A stretch of 64,000 bases of DNA, from the NCBI GenBank assembly GCA_009829735.1, contig CM020618.1, positions 28,186,894 to 28,250,893 of the forward strand. The letters are read 5' to 3'. The notes under the pieces are model-generated. The model saw only the letters and a program-made list of their open reading frames with translations. It ran no database searches and was not told the origin of the DNA. Within the stretch, counting starts at the first letter, position 1. Every line of letters starts with the position of its first letter. This stretch comes from Pyropia yezoensis (Eukaryota; Rhodophyta; Bangiophyceae; Bangiales; Bangiaceae). Positions 10,267 to 19,638 of the stretch are shown here, in pieces. The position numbers and the translations under genes were made by a program.

Positions 10267-10339
10267 GGTGGCGGCGCTCGGCGCCGGCCATCCGGACGTG
10301 GGCGTTACGCGGCAGATTATCGCCCTGCTGCGTAAATAA
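8830..10339 (+). repeat. 126-bp TPR repeat array with a 252-bp higher-order unit
   Basis: Eleven in-frame 126-bp units (42 residues, K-F/L-D/E-EALVLYR ... NIAGVLANMG) run from 8830 to 10215, and a twelfth follows at 10220. Units 7 and 9 share RVVEEAEVAAL while units 8 and 10 share RAVENVKVAAL, so the recent copies arose as 252-bp pairs. Units 7 and 9 differ at about 4 of 126 bases by my count. The early units (1-3) are clearly more diverged. Confidence 0.9.
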
Positions 10340-10588
10340 ATGCAGGACACGTAGTCGGGTCGACCGCTTGCGGTCTTCACCAGCGAGACTTTCCATGGTG
10401 AGTGGTGTCTGCCTGTGTGGGTCTGTGTGCCGTGCTCTACCCGCCGTAGACGTAGGGTGCTTACAATGGGCCTGCTGGCTTCGGTGGGAGACGCCGTGCG
10501 GTGTGGCACGCATGCCCTGCTCGTATGCCGTGCCGGAAATTGGCTACGGCACAGGCGACGCTGGTGGCAGCTGTTGACACCCCGGCTG
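10340..10588. other. 3' flank of the NB-ARC/TPR gene
   Basis: Short intergenic stretch after the TPR gene. No gene or repeat was recognised before the tandem repeats begin at about 10589. Confidence 0.4.
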
Positions 10589-12039
10589 CTACGATGCGTC
10601 CACAACAAGTCAGGATACGCTGCTGCCGAAACACGTCATTCTGTGTGTTAGCTACCCAATTGATCGGACAATAGTTCAAACCGCTCCTCGCAGTGGCTAA
10701 GTGTAGCTCTGCTGTTGTGTACATATCATCTGCTGTTTTTTCGCATGCTCAAGTTTTGTGGAGCATGGCTGCTGGGCACGACATGAAATCTCGTCCTAGA
10801 CGAACATTATGATTGTAAATTGGACACGTCGCGTATTGATCCGAATCAAACGTTGTCGATCAATAGTCCAGATCATGGGTGGCTGGCATGTAAAACAATC
10901 GTAGCAGATGCCAGTATCGCCCGAGCGGAGCAGATGCGTCCATAGCAGGTCACGATACGCTGCTGCATGGCCAGGATGTGTGGAGCGTGGCTGCTGGGCA
11001 CGACGTGAAAGCTCGTGCTGGACGAATATTATGATTGTAAATCATACACGTCGCGTGTTGATCCGAAACAAACGTTGTTGTTCAACAGTTCAGATCATGA
11101 GTGGCAGGCATGTAAAATCTTCGTAGCAAACTCCAGTATCGCCCAATCGGAGCAGATGCGTCCATATCCGGTAACGATCCGCTGCTGCCGGTACACGTCA
11201 TTCTGTGTGTACGTTACCCAACTGATCTGATAATGGTTCAAGCCACTTCTCGCAGTGGGAGCGTGTAGCTCTGCAGTTTTATACACATCATCTGCTGTTT
11301 TTTCGCATGCTCAAGTTGTGTGGAGCATTGCTTCTGGGCACGACATGAAATCTCGTGCTGGACGAATATTTTTTATGATAGTAAATTGGACACGTCGCGT
11401 ATTGATCCGAAACAAACGATGTGGTTCAATAGTTCAGATCATGAGTGGCAGGCATTTAAAGTCTTCGTAGCAAACTCCAGTATCGCCCAATCGGAGCAGA
11501 TGCGTCCATATCCGGTAACGATCCGCTGCTGCCGATACACGTCATTCTGTGTGTACGTTACCCAACTGATCTGACAATGGTTCAAGCCACTTCTCGCAGT
11601 GGGAGCGTGTAGCTCTGCTGTTTTATACACATCATCTGCTGTTTTTTCGCATGCTCAAGTTGTGTGGAGCATTGCTTCTGGGCACGACATGAAATCTCGT
11701 GCTGGACGAATATTTTTTATGATAGTAAATTGGACACGTCGCGTATTGATCCGAAACAAACGATGTGGTTCAATAGTTCAGATCATGAGTGGCAGGCATT
11801 TAAAGTCTTCGTAGCAAACTCCAGTATCGCCCAATCGGAGCAGATGCGTCCATATCCGGTAACGATCCGCTGCTGCCGATACACGTCATTCTGTGTGTAC
11901 GTTACCCAACTGATCTGACAATGGTTCAAGCCACTTCTCGCAGTGGGAGCGTGTAGCTCTGCAGTTTTATACACATCATCTGCTGTTTTTTCGCATGCTC
12001 AAGTTGTGTGGAGCATTGCTTCTGGGCACGACATGAAAT
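10589..12039. repeat. 344-bp tandem repeat (satellite-like), five copies
   Basis: Copies C (11255-11598) and D (11599-11942) are almost identical with a period of 344 bp. A partial copy E runs from 11943 to about 12039. Two older, shorter and more diverged copies lie upstream (about 10589-10930 and 10931-11250). The unit is AT-richer than its surroundings, contains TTTTTTCGCATGCTCAAGTT and CGTATTGATCCGAA segments, and shows no convincing coding potential. The array stops abruptly at about 12039. Confidence 0.9.
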
Positions 12040-12166
12040 GACCCTTCTCGGCGACGGGGGTGGCTGGGGCGGCATCGTCCCCAGAATTCCACTCTGGTTT
12101 GTCCGGGGTATGCGTGAGCCAACTACGTTACGGTGGTGAGGGAGAAACTTGTGTGTGCGTTGCCAG

Positions 12167-12494
12167 TGTGGATTATTTGTTACCCAATAAAAGGATATGG
12201 GACCGACCGGCGCCCGGAAGGCAAAGAGGGAGCTATTACCGTAAAGGCAAAGAAGACACACCTTTAGCTCCAGGACGTTCGATGGGGAGCAAGCCGGCCA
12301 AACGGCAGCGGCGAGCCCCCACGTCGCCTCGCTCGATCCCTCCAAAGCAAGGACAGATAAACAATGCAAAACAAAAGTAGTCCCCCAAAGGGCGAGCCAC
12401 GAGCGGACCCAGACCAACAAGGCTGGGACCACCAGTCAAGGGGGCTACTTGACCGTAAATACCGGAAATCGGTACGGTGGGCGGATATACTACA
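12167..12494 (-). repeat. 3' LTR of element B
   Basis: Direct repeat of 21604-22011. In element direction it begins TGTAGTATATCCGCC and ends CCACA, with TG...CA ends. It is about 80 bp shorter than the other LTR. The outer flank is the GCCAG target-site repeat. Confidence 0.9.
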
Positions 12495-13061
12495 TACCCC
12501 CGTTGGCAGCTTCGAGCCGTCCCGGCGAGGTCCGGGTGGGTGCAACGTAAGGGCTTCGCGCGCCCAGTTGGGCGGGGTCGTGGCGCGGCCGCCTGCAATC
12601 TTGCGGGGGGTCGCGCCAGCACCGGTCGGTGTAGCTGTTGAAGCGTCGGTCCGCCGCGCGCGCGGCGTGGTACCCTCTCGGGTGTGCGGCGGGGCCGTGT
12701 GGCCGGGGCGGTTACGCGGGCTCGCGTGGGCCGACTCGTGGCTGGGCTACGCCAGCCGGTACTCGTGCCGCGGCCGGCCGGCCTCTGGCGCGTGGCGTCC
12801 GGGTGGGGGTCGGCGTTGTTGCCGTTGACCGTAGTGGTCGACGCGCGCGTCCGGGAAGGGGAGAGGGATTGCCGGCTAGCACTTGTGCTCCACCTTAGCC
12901 ACCTGGCGTCTCGGGCCGTTTGGCATCACGCTTGAGTTGAGTCGCCCGGTGGCCAGTTGGCCTTCCCGCGCGTCGGTCGACGCGCGATTTACCGGGCGAG
13001 TCATCCTCGGCCCGTCGGCCCGTTGCACGCGTTCGCCGGTTGGCACACTTGGCCTGTTGGC

Positions 13062-13206
13062 GGCCAAGGCGACAAGGGCGGCCAAGGCGACAAGGGCGGC
13101 CAAGGCGGCGCGGGTGGCCAAGGCGGCAAGGGCGGCCAAGGCGACAAGGGCGGCCAAGGCGGCGCGGGTGGCCAAGGCGGCGCGGGTTGCCAAGGCGGCC
13201 AGGGCG
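13062..13206 (+). repeat. 18-bp minisatellite, collagen-like if translated
   Basis: About eight units built on GGCCAAGGCGACAAGGGC, upstream of the antisense ORF of element B. In one plus-strand frame it reads as Gly-Gly-X triplets, in another as Lys-Ala-Thr/Arg-Ala repeats. It may belong to an upstream exon of the antisense gene or may be non-coding. Confidence 0.75.
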
Positions 13207-13240
13207 CGGCGCGGTGCCCATAAGGCTGAGCCGGTCTTAA

Positions 13241-15121
13241 GGTGGTGCCATTCTGGCCGACGAGGTGGCTCCCGCCGTGCCGGCGGCTACCCCGGAGGTG
13301 GACTGCTCGGAGGCCGAGCGGCCGGTGCGCGGGTTTTACCGTAGCCCGCAGGCGACCTACATGGTCGATGGTGTCGGCTTCGTGGCGGATGCGCCGTTGT
13401 TGGAGGCGGCGCGTTCCAACCGCTTGTTGGCGCTGCAGCGCATCCGTGACGCGCGGTGGGCAGCGTTGCCTAAGTTCCGGGACGTGTCCGTTGGCGGGGC
13501 GTTTCACGCAGGCGAGTCCGTCTCGGATGTGCACGGGGATGCCGACTTTGGCCGACAAGGCCCGGAGCGGCAGGCGTACGAGGTCTTGTCGTTGAGCAAC
13601 GAGTTGTTGCGGTACGCGTCCACCGGTGCTCTGCACGTGTATCACCGGCGCCTTTACGCCTGGGCACTGCGGTTCCGGGTTGGGAGCACCGAGACCTTCG
13701 TGGTCGCTGCCAATAACTTTGGGCGGCTGCGTCGCTTATGGACGTGTGCGGTGTTCCTTGCACGCGACTTGGCCGATCGGCTGGACGTCCCGATCGCCGA
13801 GGATCCTGGCATGGAGGGGTACTTGACCATGCTGGCCGACAAGGCGTACCCCGGCAACCCTCCGCCTGTCCTCGACTTTGGTCCGTCGTTGTGCGACCTC
13901 CCGCAGCCCTTCCGGGCGCCGACGACGTCCATTCGGTTCCGTCGGTCGAACGACCTCGCGTCGATTGAGCGTCGGGGCTTGCTGGCCCCTGCCTGGGCCT
14001 CGAGTCTGGTCCGTGCGCGACCGTTCCTCGACTTGAAGCGTTGCCTTCCGTGTCGCCTGTCCTGGTGGACCGAGTATGGTCCATACATGGAGACGCCGGT
14101 GGCGCTGTCTAACGTTGCCACTCGGCTGACGGAGGCGGATAGCGCGGCGTGGGGCATCGTTTTCGACGAGTTCTTCTGCTTCCTGCTTGCCGCGTGGGTA
14201 CACTGGTTGGTCCACGACGGACTGTTTTGCCGGTTGAGTGACCAAGTGGTCGGGTGGTTGGACGGCTTGAGCGTAAGCCACCTGGCTGACGGCCCCGGCG
14301 GTGACGAGCGTCTGTTGACGTACCAGCGTATGCGGGAGGCGCACTCCGTCTTTCCTTGGACCACCGTGGTCGCGGACGTTCGTCGTCGTGACTACCACAC
14401 GAAGGCCGCTCTTGAGGTGTATGTCAAGCTTGACCCGTCGGCCAAGTATGGCTTTGCTCTTCGACAGCCGTGCGGCTCGTTCGACTGGAAGTACGATGCC
14501 ACTTCGGCGGAGTCGCCCGGTGTGGGTTGGTCGGTCGACCGTGGAGGTCGTGATGCGGGTCGTCGAGTGCGTGATCGCACTCGTTCGCCTTCGCCGCAGG
14601 CGGTTGGTGGGTCACGTGGCCGTGCTGCTGAGCCGTCGACGTGCCGCGGTGGCGATGAGCCGATGTGGCCGTCCGACTGGGCTCGCGTGGGAACGGTTGC
14701 CCTGTTGAGCGCGAAGCACGTTGATGCCTTGGCTGGCCGTAGTGTGCCTCGCGGTGCGACGGCCGGTGCCTTGGCAGTTGCGTGGTCGTGCCAGACCGTC
14801 GAGATGGAGGACGTTATCCGTCGGGTTGGTGGTATGACCGAGTCTCAGGCGGTGGAGGAGCTTCTCCTGGCCATGTCCCGCATGGCGGACCCCTCTCGGA
14901 TTCGAGACAGCGTGCTCGCTGAGCTGCGTCACGCTCCCGTGGTGGAGGCGCGGGGTGAGAATTCTCGTCGCGTCGACGTCAATGCCATTCTTGGCCGGCG
15001 CCGGCGGCCCGTGTCGGACGACGAGGAGGAGCCGGCTACTCCGGCGCCGGTTTGCCACGTGCGTTCGCGCAGTCCGTCATACGACGAGGACGCGCGTGGT
15101 CGTTACCGTCGTGGTACTTGA
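13241..15121 (+). CDS. Antisense ORF of element B, unknown function
   Basis: A 1.9-kb open frame on the strand opposite gag-pol, lying between the end of pol (15168) and the 3' LTR and ending tail-to-tail with pol 46 bp away. The frame opens at 13241. The first in-frame ATG is at 13361, but coding-like sequence (RPVRGFYRSPQAT) precedes it, so an upstream exon is possible. I do not recognise the protein. It has a roughly 400-residue globular body with aromatic-rich stretches (FFCFLLAAWVHWLVHDG), a hydrophilic Arg/Asp linker, a helical segment (GTVALLSAKHVDALAG ... AVEELLLAMSRM) and an acidic then Arg/Ser tail ending RSRSPSYDEDARGRYRRGT. The tail suggests nuclear or RNA binding. Compare 24128-25552 (C) and 52269-54248 (D). 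Antisense frames in this position are known in some plant Ty3 elements. Confidence 0.7.
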   Translation, partial: GGAILADEVAPAVPAATPEVDCSEAERPVRGFYRSPQATYMVDGVGFVADAPLLEAARSNRLLALQRIRDARWAALPKFRDVSVGGAFHAGESVSDVHGDADFGRQGPERQAYEVLSLSNELLRYASTGALHVYHRRLYAWALRFRVGSTETFVVAANNFGRLRRLWTCAVFLARDLADRLDVPIAEDPGMEGYLTMLADKAYPGNPPPVLDFGPSLCDLPQPFRAPTTSIRFRRSNDLASIERRGLLAPAWASSLVRARPFLDLKRCLPCRLSWWTEYGPYMETPVALSNVATRLTEADSAAWGIVFDEFFCFLLAAWVHWLVHDGLFCRLSDQVVGWLDGLSVSHLADGPGGDERLLTYQRMREAHSVFPWTTVVADVRRRDYHTKAALEVYVKLDPSAKYGFALRQPCGSFDWKYDATSAESPGVGWSVDRGGRDAGRRVRDRTRSPSPQAVGGSRGRAAEPSTCRGGDEPMWPSDWARVGTVALLSAKHVDALAGRSVPRGATAGALAVAWSCQTVEMEDVIRRVGGMTESQAVEELLLAMSRMADPSRIRDSVLAELRHAPVVEARGENSRRVDVNAILGRRRRPVSDDEEEPATPAPVCHVRSRSPSYDEDARGRYRRGT

Positions 15122-15167
15122 GGGGTTGTTTGACGATGTGTCGAGTGTTGTGCCTATTGGCGTCTTG

Positions 15168-18100
15168 TCAGTCTAGCTTTGTCTTGCATTGCCGACTGGC
15201 GTGTTTGTTTCTTGTGCGTTTGCATTGAAAGTGGAAGGCAGTCTTTGCCCATTGTGTTGACACCGAGTCGTGGTGTGATGTCGGATTCAAGAGTATGTAC
15301 TCGCAGCAAAGCCGTTTGGCCTTTGTAAACCAGGCGGCGTTTTCCCAGCGGGGAGTGACCAAGAGTGTGTCCGTTGGATTAATTTGCAGGTCTGTGACCA
15401 CTTGGTCGAGGGTGTGTACTAGGGGTATTCTCAGGCGTGTGCCTTTTGAGTGAGGTTGCTCAGTGGTGGTGACGCCTGTACCTGCGTGGTATACCAAGGG
15501 ACGGTACCGCCGGGTGAGCTCCGGTAGCTCCCTGTGTTGGCCATGTATGGGGAAGGTAAAGTTACGACTTGCCGATGGCAATGTTGCCTTCATGTAGTAG
15601 ACAGGGATGCTCTCCGTAATGGAGCGGTCTGCGTTGTCCCATTGGACAATAGCCTGTATCACCCCCCATGGGTCGACGAAGACCGCCATGATGGTGGGGT
15701 CCCATGACTTAGTCGTCACAGTCTTGATGTCCGCAACACTTGTTGCGAAAGTTACTCGAGCCGATGTCTTTGTGGTTTTTCGCCACGTGTATCCTGTTAT
15801 TTCTACCTTTTTGGAACGCAGGTGTCTTATCACCAAGTTACGTGGCAAGTTCTCCACCGGTTCCCAGGTGTCATCCTTAGGGATATAATCATACCATCGG
15901 ACTTTGAATTCGTAAGAATCCCCGCACCGTCGATGGGACATGAGCTTGTCGATGACGTATTCGTCGTGGATGGTTGGCTCCGGCCGTGGTTTGTCAAACC
16001 CATCGAGAAGTGGATGTGGAGTGGACTCGTCACAGTCGTCCGGGCGCGGTGCCGCTGTGGCGTGGTCGCTGTTGATGCGCTTCTCGATGCCATCGACGTC
16101 GATGACGAACGTAGACTCGTCAGCGTCGACGACGATGAATGGCCCTACGGCCTTGCTCTGCAGCTTGTTGTCTCGTTGGTGGTTTGTCGTATAGACATAG
16201 TCGGCGATCTTAATCTTGCGACTGCGTTCCCTATTGTGGGCATCGAAGTTACGCTTGTAACGTTGCTGAGTTTTGGCGAGGGCCTCGACGACGGCCGGGA
16301 GCTGCAACCGCAGTCGGGCCATGGACTCGCGCTTCCTCGCGAGCGGCGAGCCGTCGTTGAGGGTTCCTCGTTGGGCTACCGACGTACCGGGTGGCAGGTT
16401 ACGGACCGATAGGTTCGGGATTCGTCGTGGAATGACAAGTTCGAAGGGTGCTAGTCCAGTGGACCGGTGTGGTTGGCTGTTGTAAGCCATCGTGAGGACG
16501 GGCAGCAGCTCGTCCCAGCGCTTGGGGTCCTCGGTCACGTAATGACGTAGTTGCGTCGCAATGGTACGATTGTACCGCTCGACTTGACCGTTGGTCTGAG
16601 GATGGTACGCGGTGGTGCGTACCGTCTCCACTCCGAGCACCGTCATCACGGCAATGAAAAAGTTCGACATGAACTGGGGTCCTTGGTCGGACAAGATCTT
16701 GTCCGGTGGGCCATAGCAGGCTATCCAATGTTCAATAACAGCGGAGGAGACGGAGATGGCCGTGATGGTCTTAAGTGCTATGCACTTAGTTAGCTTTGCA
16801 AAGCGGTCGGTAATGACCAAGATGAAGCGGTTGCCGCTTTTGCTTGCCGGCAAGGGACCGAGGATGTCAATTGACAATTCCGTCAGCAGTTCCGACGCAG
16901 GGAACAAGGTCAGCGGCGTCGTGTGCTTACGCAACACCAGGCGGTTCTGGGCACAAGTGGTGCAGTTGGTAATGGTGTTGTGGATATCCGATATCATGGA
17001 TGGCCAGAAGAACTTTGTTCGCATTGTGAAGTACATCTTGTTCATGCCCGGGTGGGCGGCCGTGGTGGCCATGTGTTGGAGCTTCAAGATGACATCTTGT
17101 TGCAACTTGGGGATGACCAGTTGGTCTCCATACGCAGTCTTGCGACGTATCGCGTTGTTCTCATCGAGGTAGAATGACTTGTGGCCTCCGTTTGCGACAC
17201 TGTCGATGATCGACTTGCAGAAATCATCCGATTGTTGTTTGTCAATGACTTCATAGAAGTCAAGGGGTTCGGGATCCGTTGTGCCCGTGTACCTGTCCGT
17301 TTGGACGCCGTGTGCTGTCTGGGCCACCGCTAGACATGGAATGTCATCGTTGACCGTGTCGCTCATCGCGTTGTTGTCCGCGCGAGAGAGGAAGTCTGGG
17401 AGGTGGTGACTGGCACCTGGCTTGTACTTTAGTTCGAAGTTGAACTCAGAGAGGCGCATACGCCATCTCATCAAGCGACCGCTGGAGTCAGCGGTGCTGT
17501 ATATCCAGCTCAAGCTTTGATGGTCCGATCGGATGATGAAGTGTTGTCCTCCGAGAAAGTGCCTCAACTTGAGGACGGCCCACACTATGCCAAGGCATTC
17601 TCTCTCCGTTGTGGAGTAGTTGAGCTCTGCCGCGTTGAGGGCGCTGCTCCAGTAGCCTAGTGGCTGTGCCTTGCCATCATCGTCCGCTTGGAGCAATGTG
17701 CAGCCGAGCTGGTAAGCACTTGCGTCGACGTCGAGCGTCAGCTCGCGACCTGCCTTAGGTAAGGCTAAGATTGGTGGGTGCACCAAGGCGTCGCGCAAGT
17801 CTTCAAAGGCTGCCGTCTTCCCTGTGGAGGGTGGTGGCAGGTCCGGTGGGACGTCCTTCTTTGTAAACGCGTTGAGCGTACTTGCCCTCTTGGTAAAGTC
17901 TACTACGAATCGTCGATAGACGTTGCACATGCCGAGAAAACTTTTGAGTTGAGTCTTGGTCTTGGGGAACGTCGCTTGACGAAGGGCGTCGGTGTTCTTG
18001 GTAAGAACGTGGAGCATACCAGGCGTTATGCTGTGGCCGAGGTACTCCACCTCGTTGGAAAACCACTTGCACTTCTCAAGATTGAGAGTCACGCCAGCCT

Positions 18101-19055
18101 CCCGTAGTCGGGTAAGGACCTTGTCCACATCATGGATGTGTTGTTTGGCGTTTGCCGAGAATATGATAACGTCGTCTAAATAGACGAGGCAGACCTGCCA
18201 CTTGAGTCCGGAGAGGATAATATCCAGGGCACGTTGGAACGTCGCCGGGGCATTGGTCAAGCCAAACGGCATAGTTGTCCAGTCGAAGATGCCATAGTGC
18301 GTGGTGATCGCCGTCTTTTCTTGGTCCTCTTGCCGCAATGGCACTTGCCAGTACCCAGCGGTACAGTCGAGAGATGTGAAGACCTTGGCGTCTCCAAGAA
18401 GGTCGGGGCAGTCCTCCATGCGCGGGAGGGGGTACGCGTCCTTGTTGGTGATGCTGTTGAGCCGTCGATAATCGACGCAGAATCGGGCCTTCCCATTTAT
18501 CTGGGGGATGATAACGACCGGACTGGCCCAGTCACTGTGACTTGGTTGAATAATCTTGAGCTTCAACATCTTGTTGATTTGATCGACAATGATCGCACGT
18601 TTGAACGCGCCGGTCCGGTAGGGCTGGGCCCTTATAGGGGCAACCCCAGGTGGAGTGACGATGGCGTGCTCTGTAGCGTGGATGACCCCGAGGGTCCCGT
18701 CCCACATCCTGCCATGCTTGGCCAACATCGACTTGATTTGCGCATGCAAATGTTGGGGTGCCCCGTCGAGTTTGATGTCATCAAGAGACGGTTTGGGTTG
18801 CTCGGTCTCCGGGTCGGATGACCCCTTATCCTCCGTCGGGGCGGCGAGGACTCGCCCAAGGTGGGGCTCGGCAAACGCGAGGACGCACCCCTTTCGCAGG
18901 ATGGCCGTGTCTGGCCCGAAGTGGCACACCTTAACCAGGAATGGTTCGTCAGGCTTGACGGTGGCCGGTCCGCGCGCGACTGCCATGGTCTTGTGTCGGC
19001 ACAATCGTGCGTTTGGTTGGAGAGTAACCAGTCCCGGAGTGTCACAAGTGACCAT
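15168..19055 (-). CDS. pol: Element B pol: RT, RNase H, integrase, chromodomain
   Basis: A long open pol frame of 1295 codons. Order: spacer, RT (with YPLPRM, GYWQVPL, MPFGLTNAPATFQRA and the YLDD box near 18180), RNase H (TLDVDAS, ERECLGIVWAV, IIRSDHQSL), integrase zinc finger (H-H-C-C around HPGMNK ... CTTCAQNR) and core (ELSIDILGPLP, ILSDQGPQF, TAYHPQTNGQVERYNRT), then a chromodomain near 15860-15990 (FKVRWYDY, DTWEPVENLP), and an unusual tail of about 150 residues past the chromodomain. The chromodomain is expected to steer integration to marked chromatin. This is a fossil-class element that appears largely intact here. The C-terminal extension is longer than in typical chromoviruses. Confidence 0.92.
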   Translation of the reverse strand: MVTCDTPGLVTLQPNARLCRHKTMAVARGPATVKPDEPFLVKVCHFGPDTAILRKGCVLAFAEPHLGRVLAAPTEDKGSSDPETEQPKPSLDDIKLDGAPQHLHAQIKSMLAKHGRMWDGTLGVIHATEHAIVTPPGVAPIRAQPYRTGAFKRAIIVDQINKMLKLKIIQPSHSDWASPVVIIPQINGKARFCVDYRRLNSITNKDAYPLPRMEDCPDLLGDAKVFTSLDCTAGYWQVPLRQEDQEKTAITTHYGIFDWTTMPFGLTNAPATFQRALDIILSGLKWQVCLVYLDDVIIFSANAKQHIHDVDKVLTRLREAGVTLNLEKCKWFSNEVEYLGHSITPGMLHVLTKNTDALRQATFPKTKTQLKSFLGMCNVYRRFVVDFTKRASTLNAFTKKDVPPDLPPPSTGKTAAFEDLRDALVHPPILALPKAGRELTLDVDASAYQLGCTLLQADDDGKAQPLGYWSSALNAAELNYSTTERECLGIVWAVLKLRHFLGGQHFIIRSDHQSLSWIYSTADSSGRLMRWRMRLSEFNFELKYKPGASHHLPDFLSRADNNAMSDTVNDDIPCLAVAQTAHGVQTDRYTGTTDPEPLDFYEVIDKQQSDDFCKSIIDSVANGGHKSFYLDENNAIRRKTAYGDQLVIPKLQQDVILKLQHMATTAAHPGMNKMYFTMRTKFFWPSMISDIHNTITNCTTCAQNRLVLRKHTTPLTLFPASELLTELSIDILGPLPASKSGNRFILVITDRFAKLTKCIALKTITAISVSSAVIEHWIACYGPPDKILSDQGPQFMSNFFIAVMTVLGVETVRTTAYHPQTNGQVERYNRTIATQLRHYVTEDPKRWDELLPVLTMAYNSQPHRSTGLAPFELVIPRRIPNLSVRNLPPGTSVAQRGTLNDGSPLARKRESMARLRLQLPAVVEALAKTQQRYKRNFDAHNRERSRKIKIADYVYTTNHQRDNKLQSKAVGPFIVVDADESTFVIDVDGIEKRINSDHATAAPRPDDCDESTPHPLLDGFDKPRPEPTIHDEYVIDKLMSHRRCGDSYEFKVRWYDYIPKDDTWEPVENLPRNLVIRHLRSKKVEITGYTWRKTTKTSARVTFATSVADIKTVTTKSWDPTIMAVFVDPWGVIQAIVQWDNADRSITESIPVYYMKATLPSASRNFTFPIHGQHRELPELTRRYRPLVYHAGTGVTTTEQPHSKGTRLRIPLVHTLDQVVTDLQINPTDTLLVTPRWENAAWFTKAKRLCCEYILLNPTSHHDSVSTQWAKTAFHFQCKRTRNKHASRQCKTKLD

Positions 19056-19239
19056 GATCTATTCCTCGGTTTTGCCCTTGAGGCGTGTTTGCTTACAAGC
19101 ACGGACCTTAGTCGACCCCCCGGTCCATTGAGGTTCCATAACATTGTTGTACTGGATGCCCAAGATGGAAGAGTGAGCCGTCGAACGATCGTTCGCGGAT
19201 TGCCAAACGATACGTTTGAGTCGGGGCCAGATGACTCCA

Positions 19240-19603
19240 CGTGCTTGTCCGTAAACTCGGTCCCGAGTATGCACTTGACCGACAGGTTGGGGGTAACGTA
19301 AAAACGTTCAAAGGCCTGAACCCCCCCGGTATCGATGAACAAGTGGATGGCTTGTAGAGCCTCGATCGTTTGCCCGTTGGCATCAACAATGCGCGGTGCA
19401 CTGGTTAACGTGTCGGCGTAGTCGCGCCAATGTGGCGGTAGGACGTCCGGCCGGATAACGTTGACGCCAGCTCCGGTGTCGAGGATGGGTCTCATACTGC
19501 GCGTAATCGCGAGCTCCGTGCCTATAAAGGCAGCGATCTCATAGTGTCGGTGAGCCTTGCTCAGTATCTTGGTGACCTGAGGTCTAGCTTGTCGGGCAGG
19601 CAA
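19240..19603 (-). CDS. Element B aspartic protease region
   Basis: Retropepsin-like segment with the active-site strand PILDTGAGVNVIRPD near 19460-19490 and the second hydrophobic-Gly strand CILGTEF near the end. It sits between gag and RT in a frame different from RT. Ty3 elements commonly bridge such steps by programmed frameshift or read-through. Confidence 0.75.
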
Positions 19604-19638
19604 GGATGCGTCGGGGAGACTGCCCGTCGGTCCTCGAC

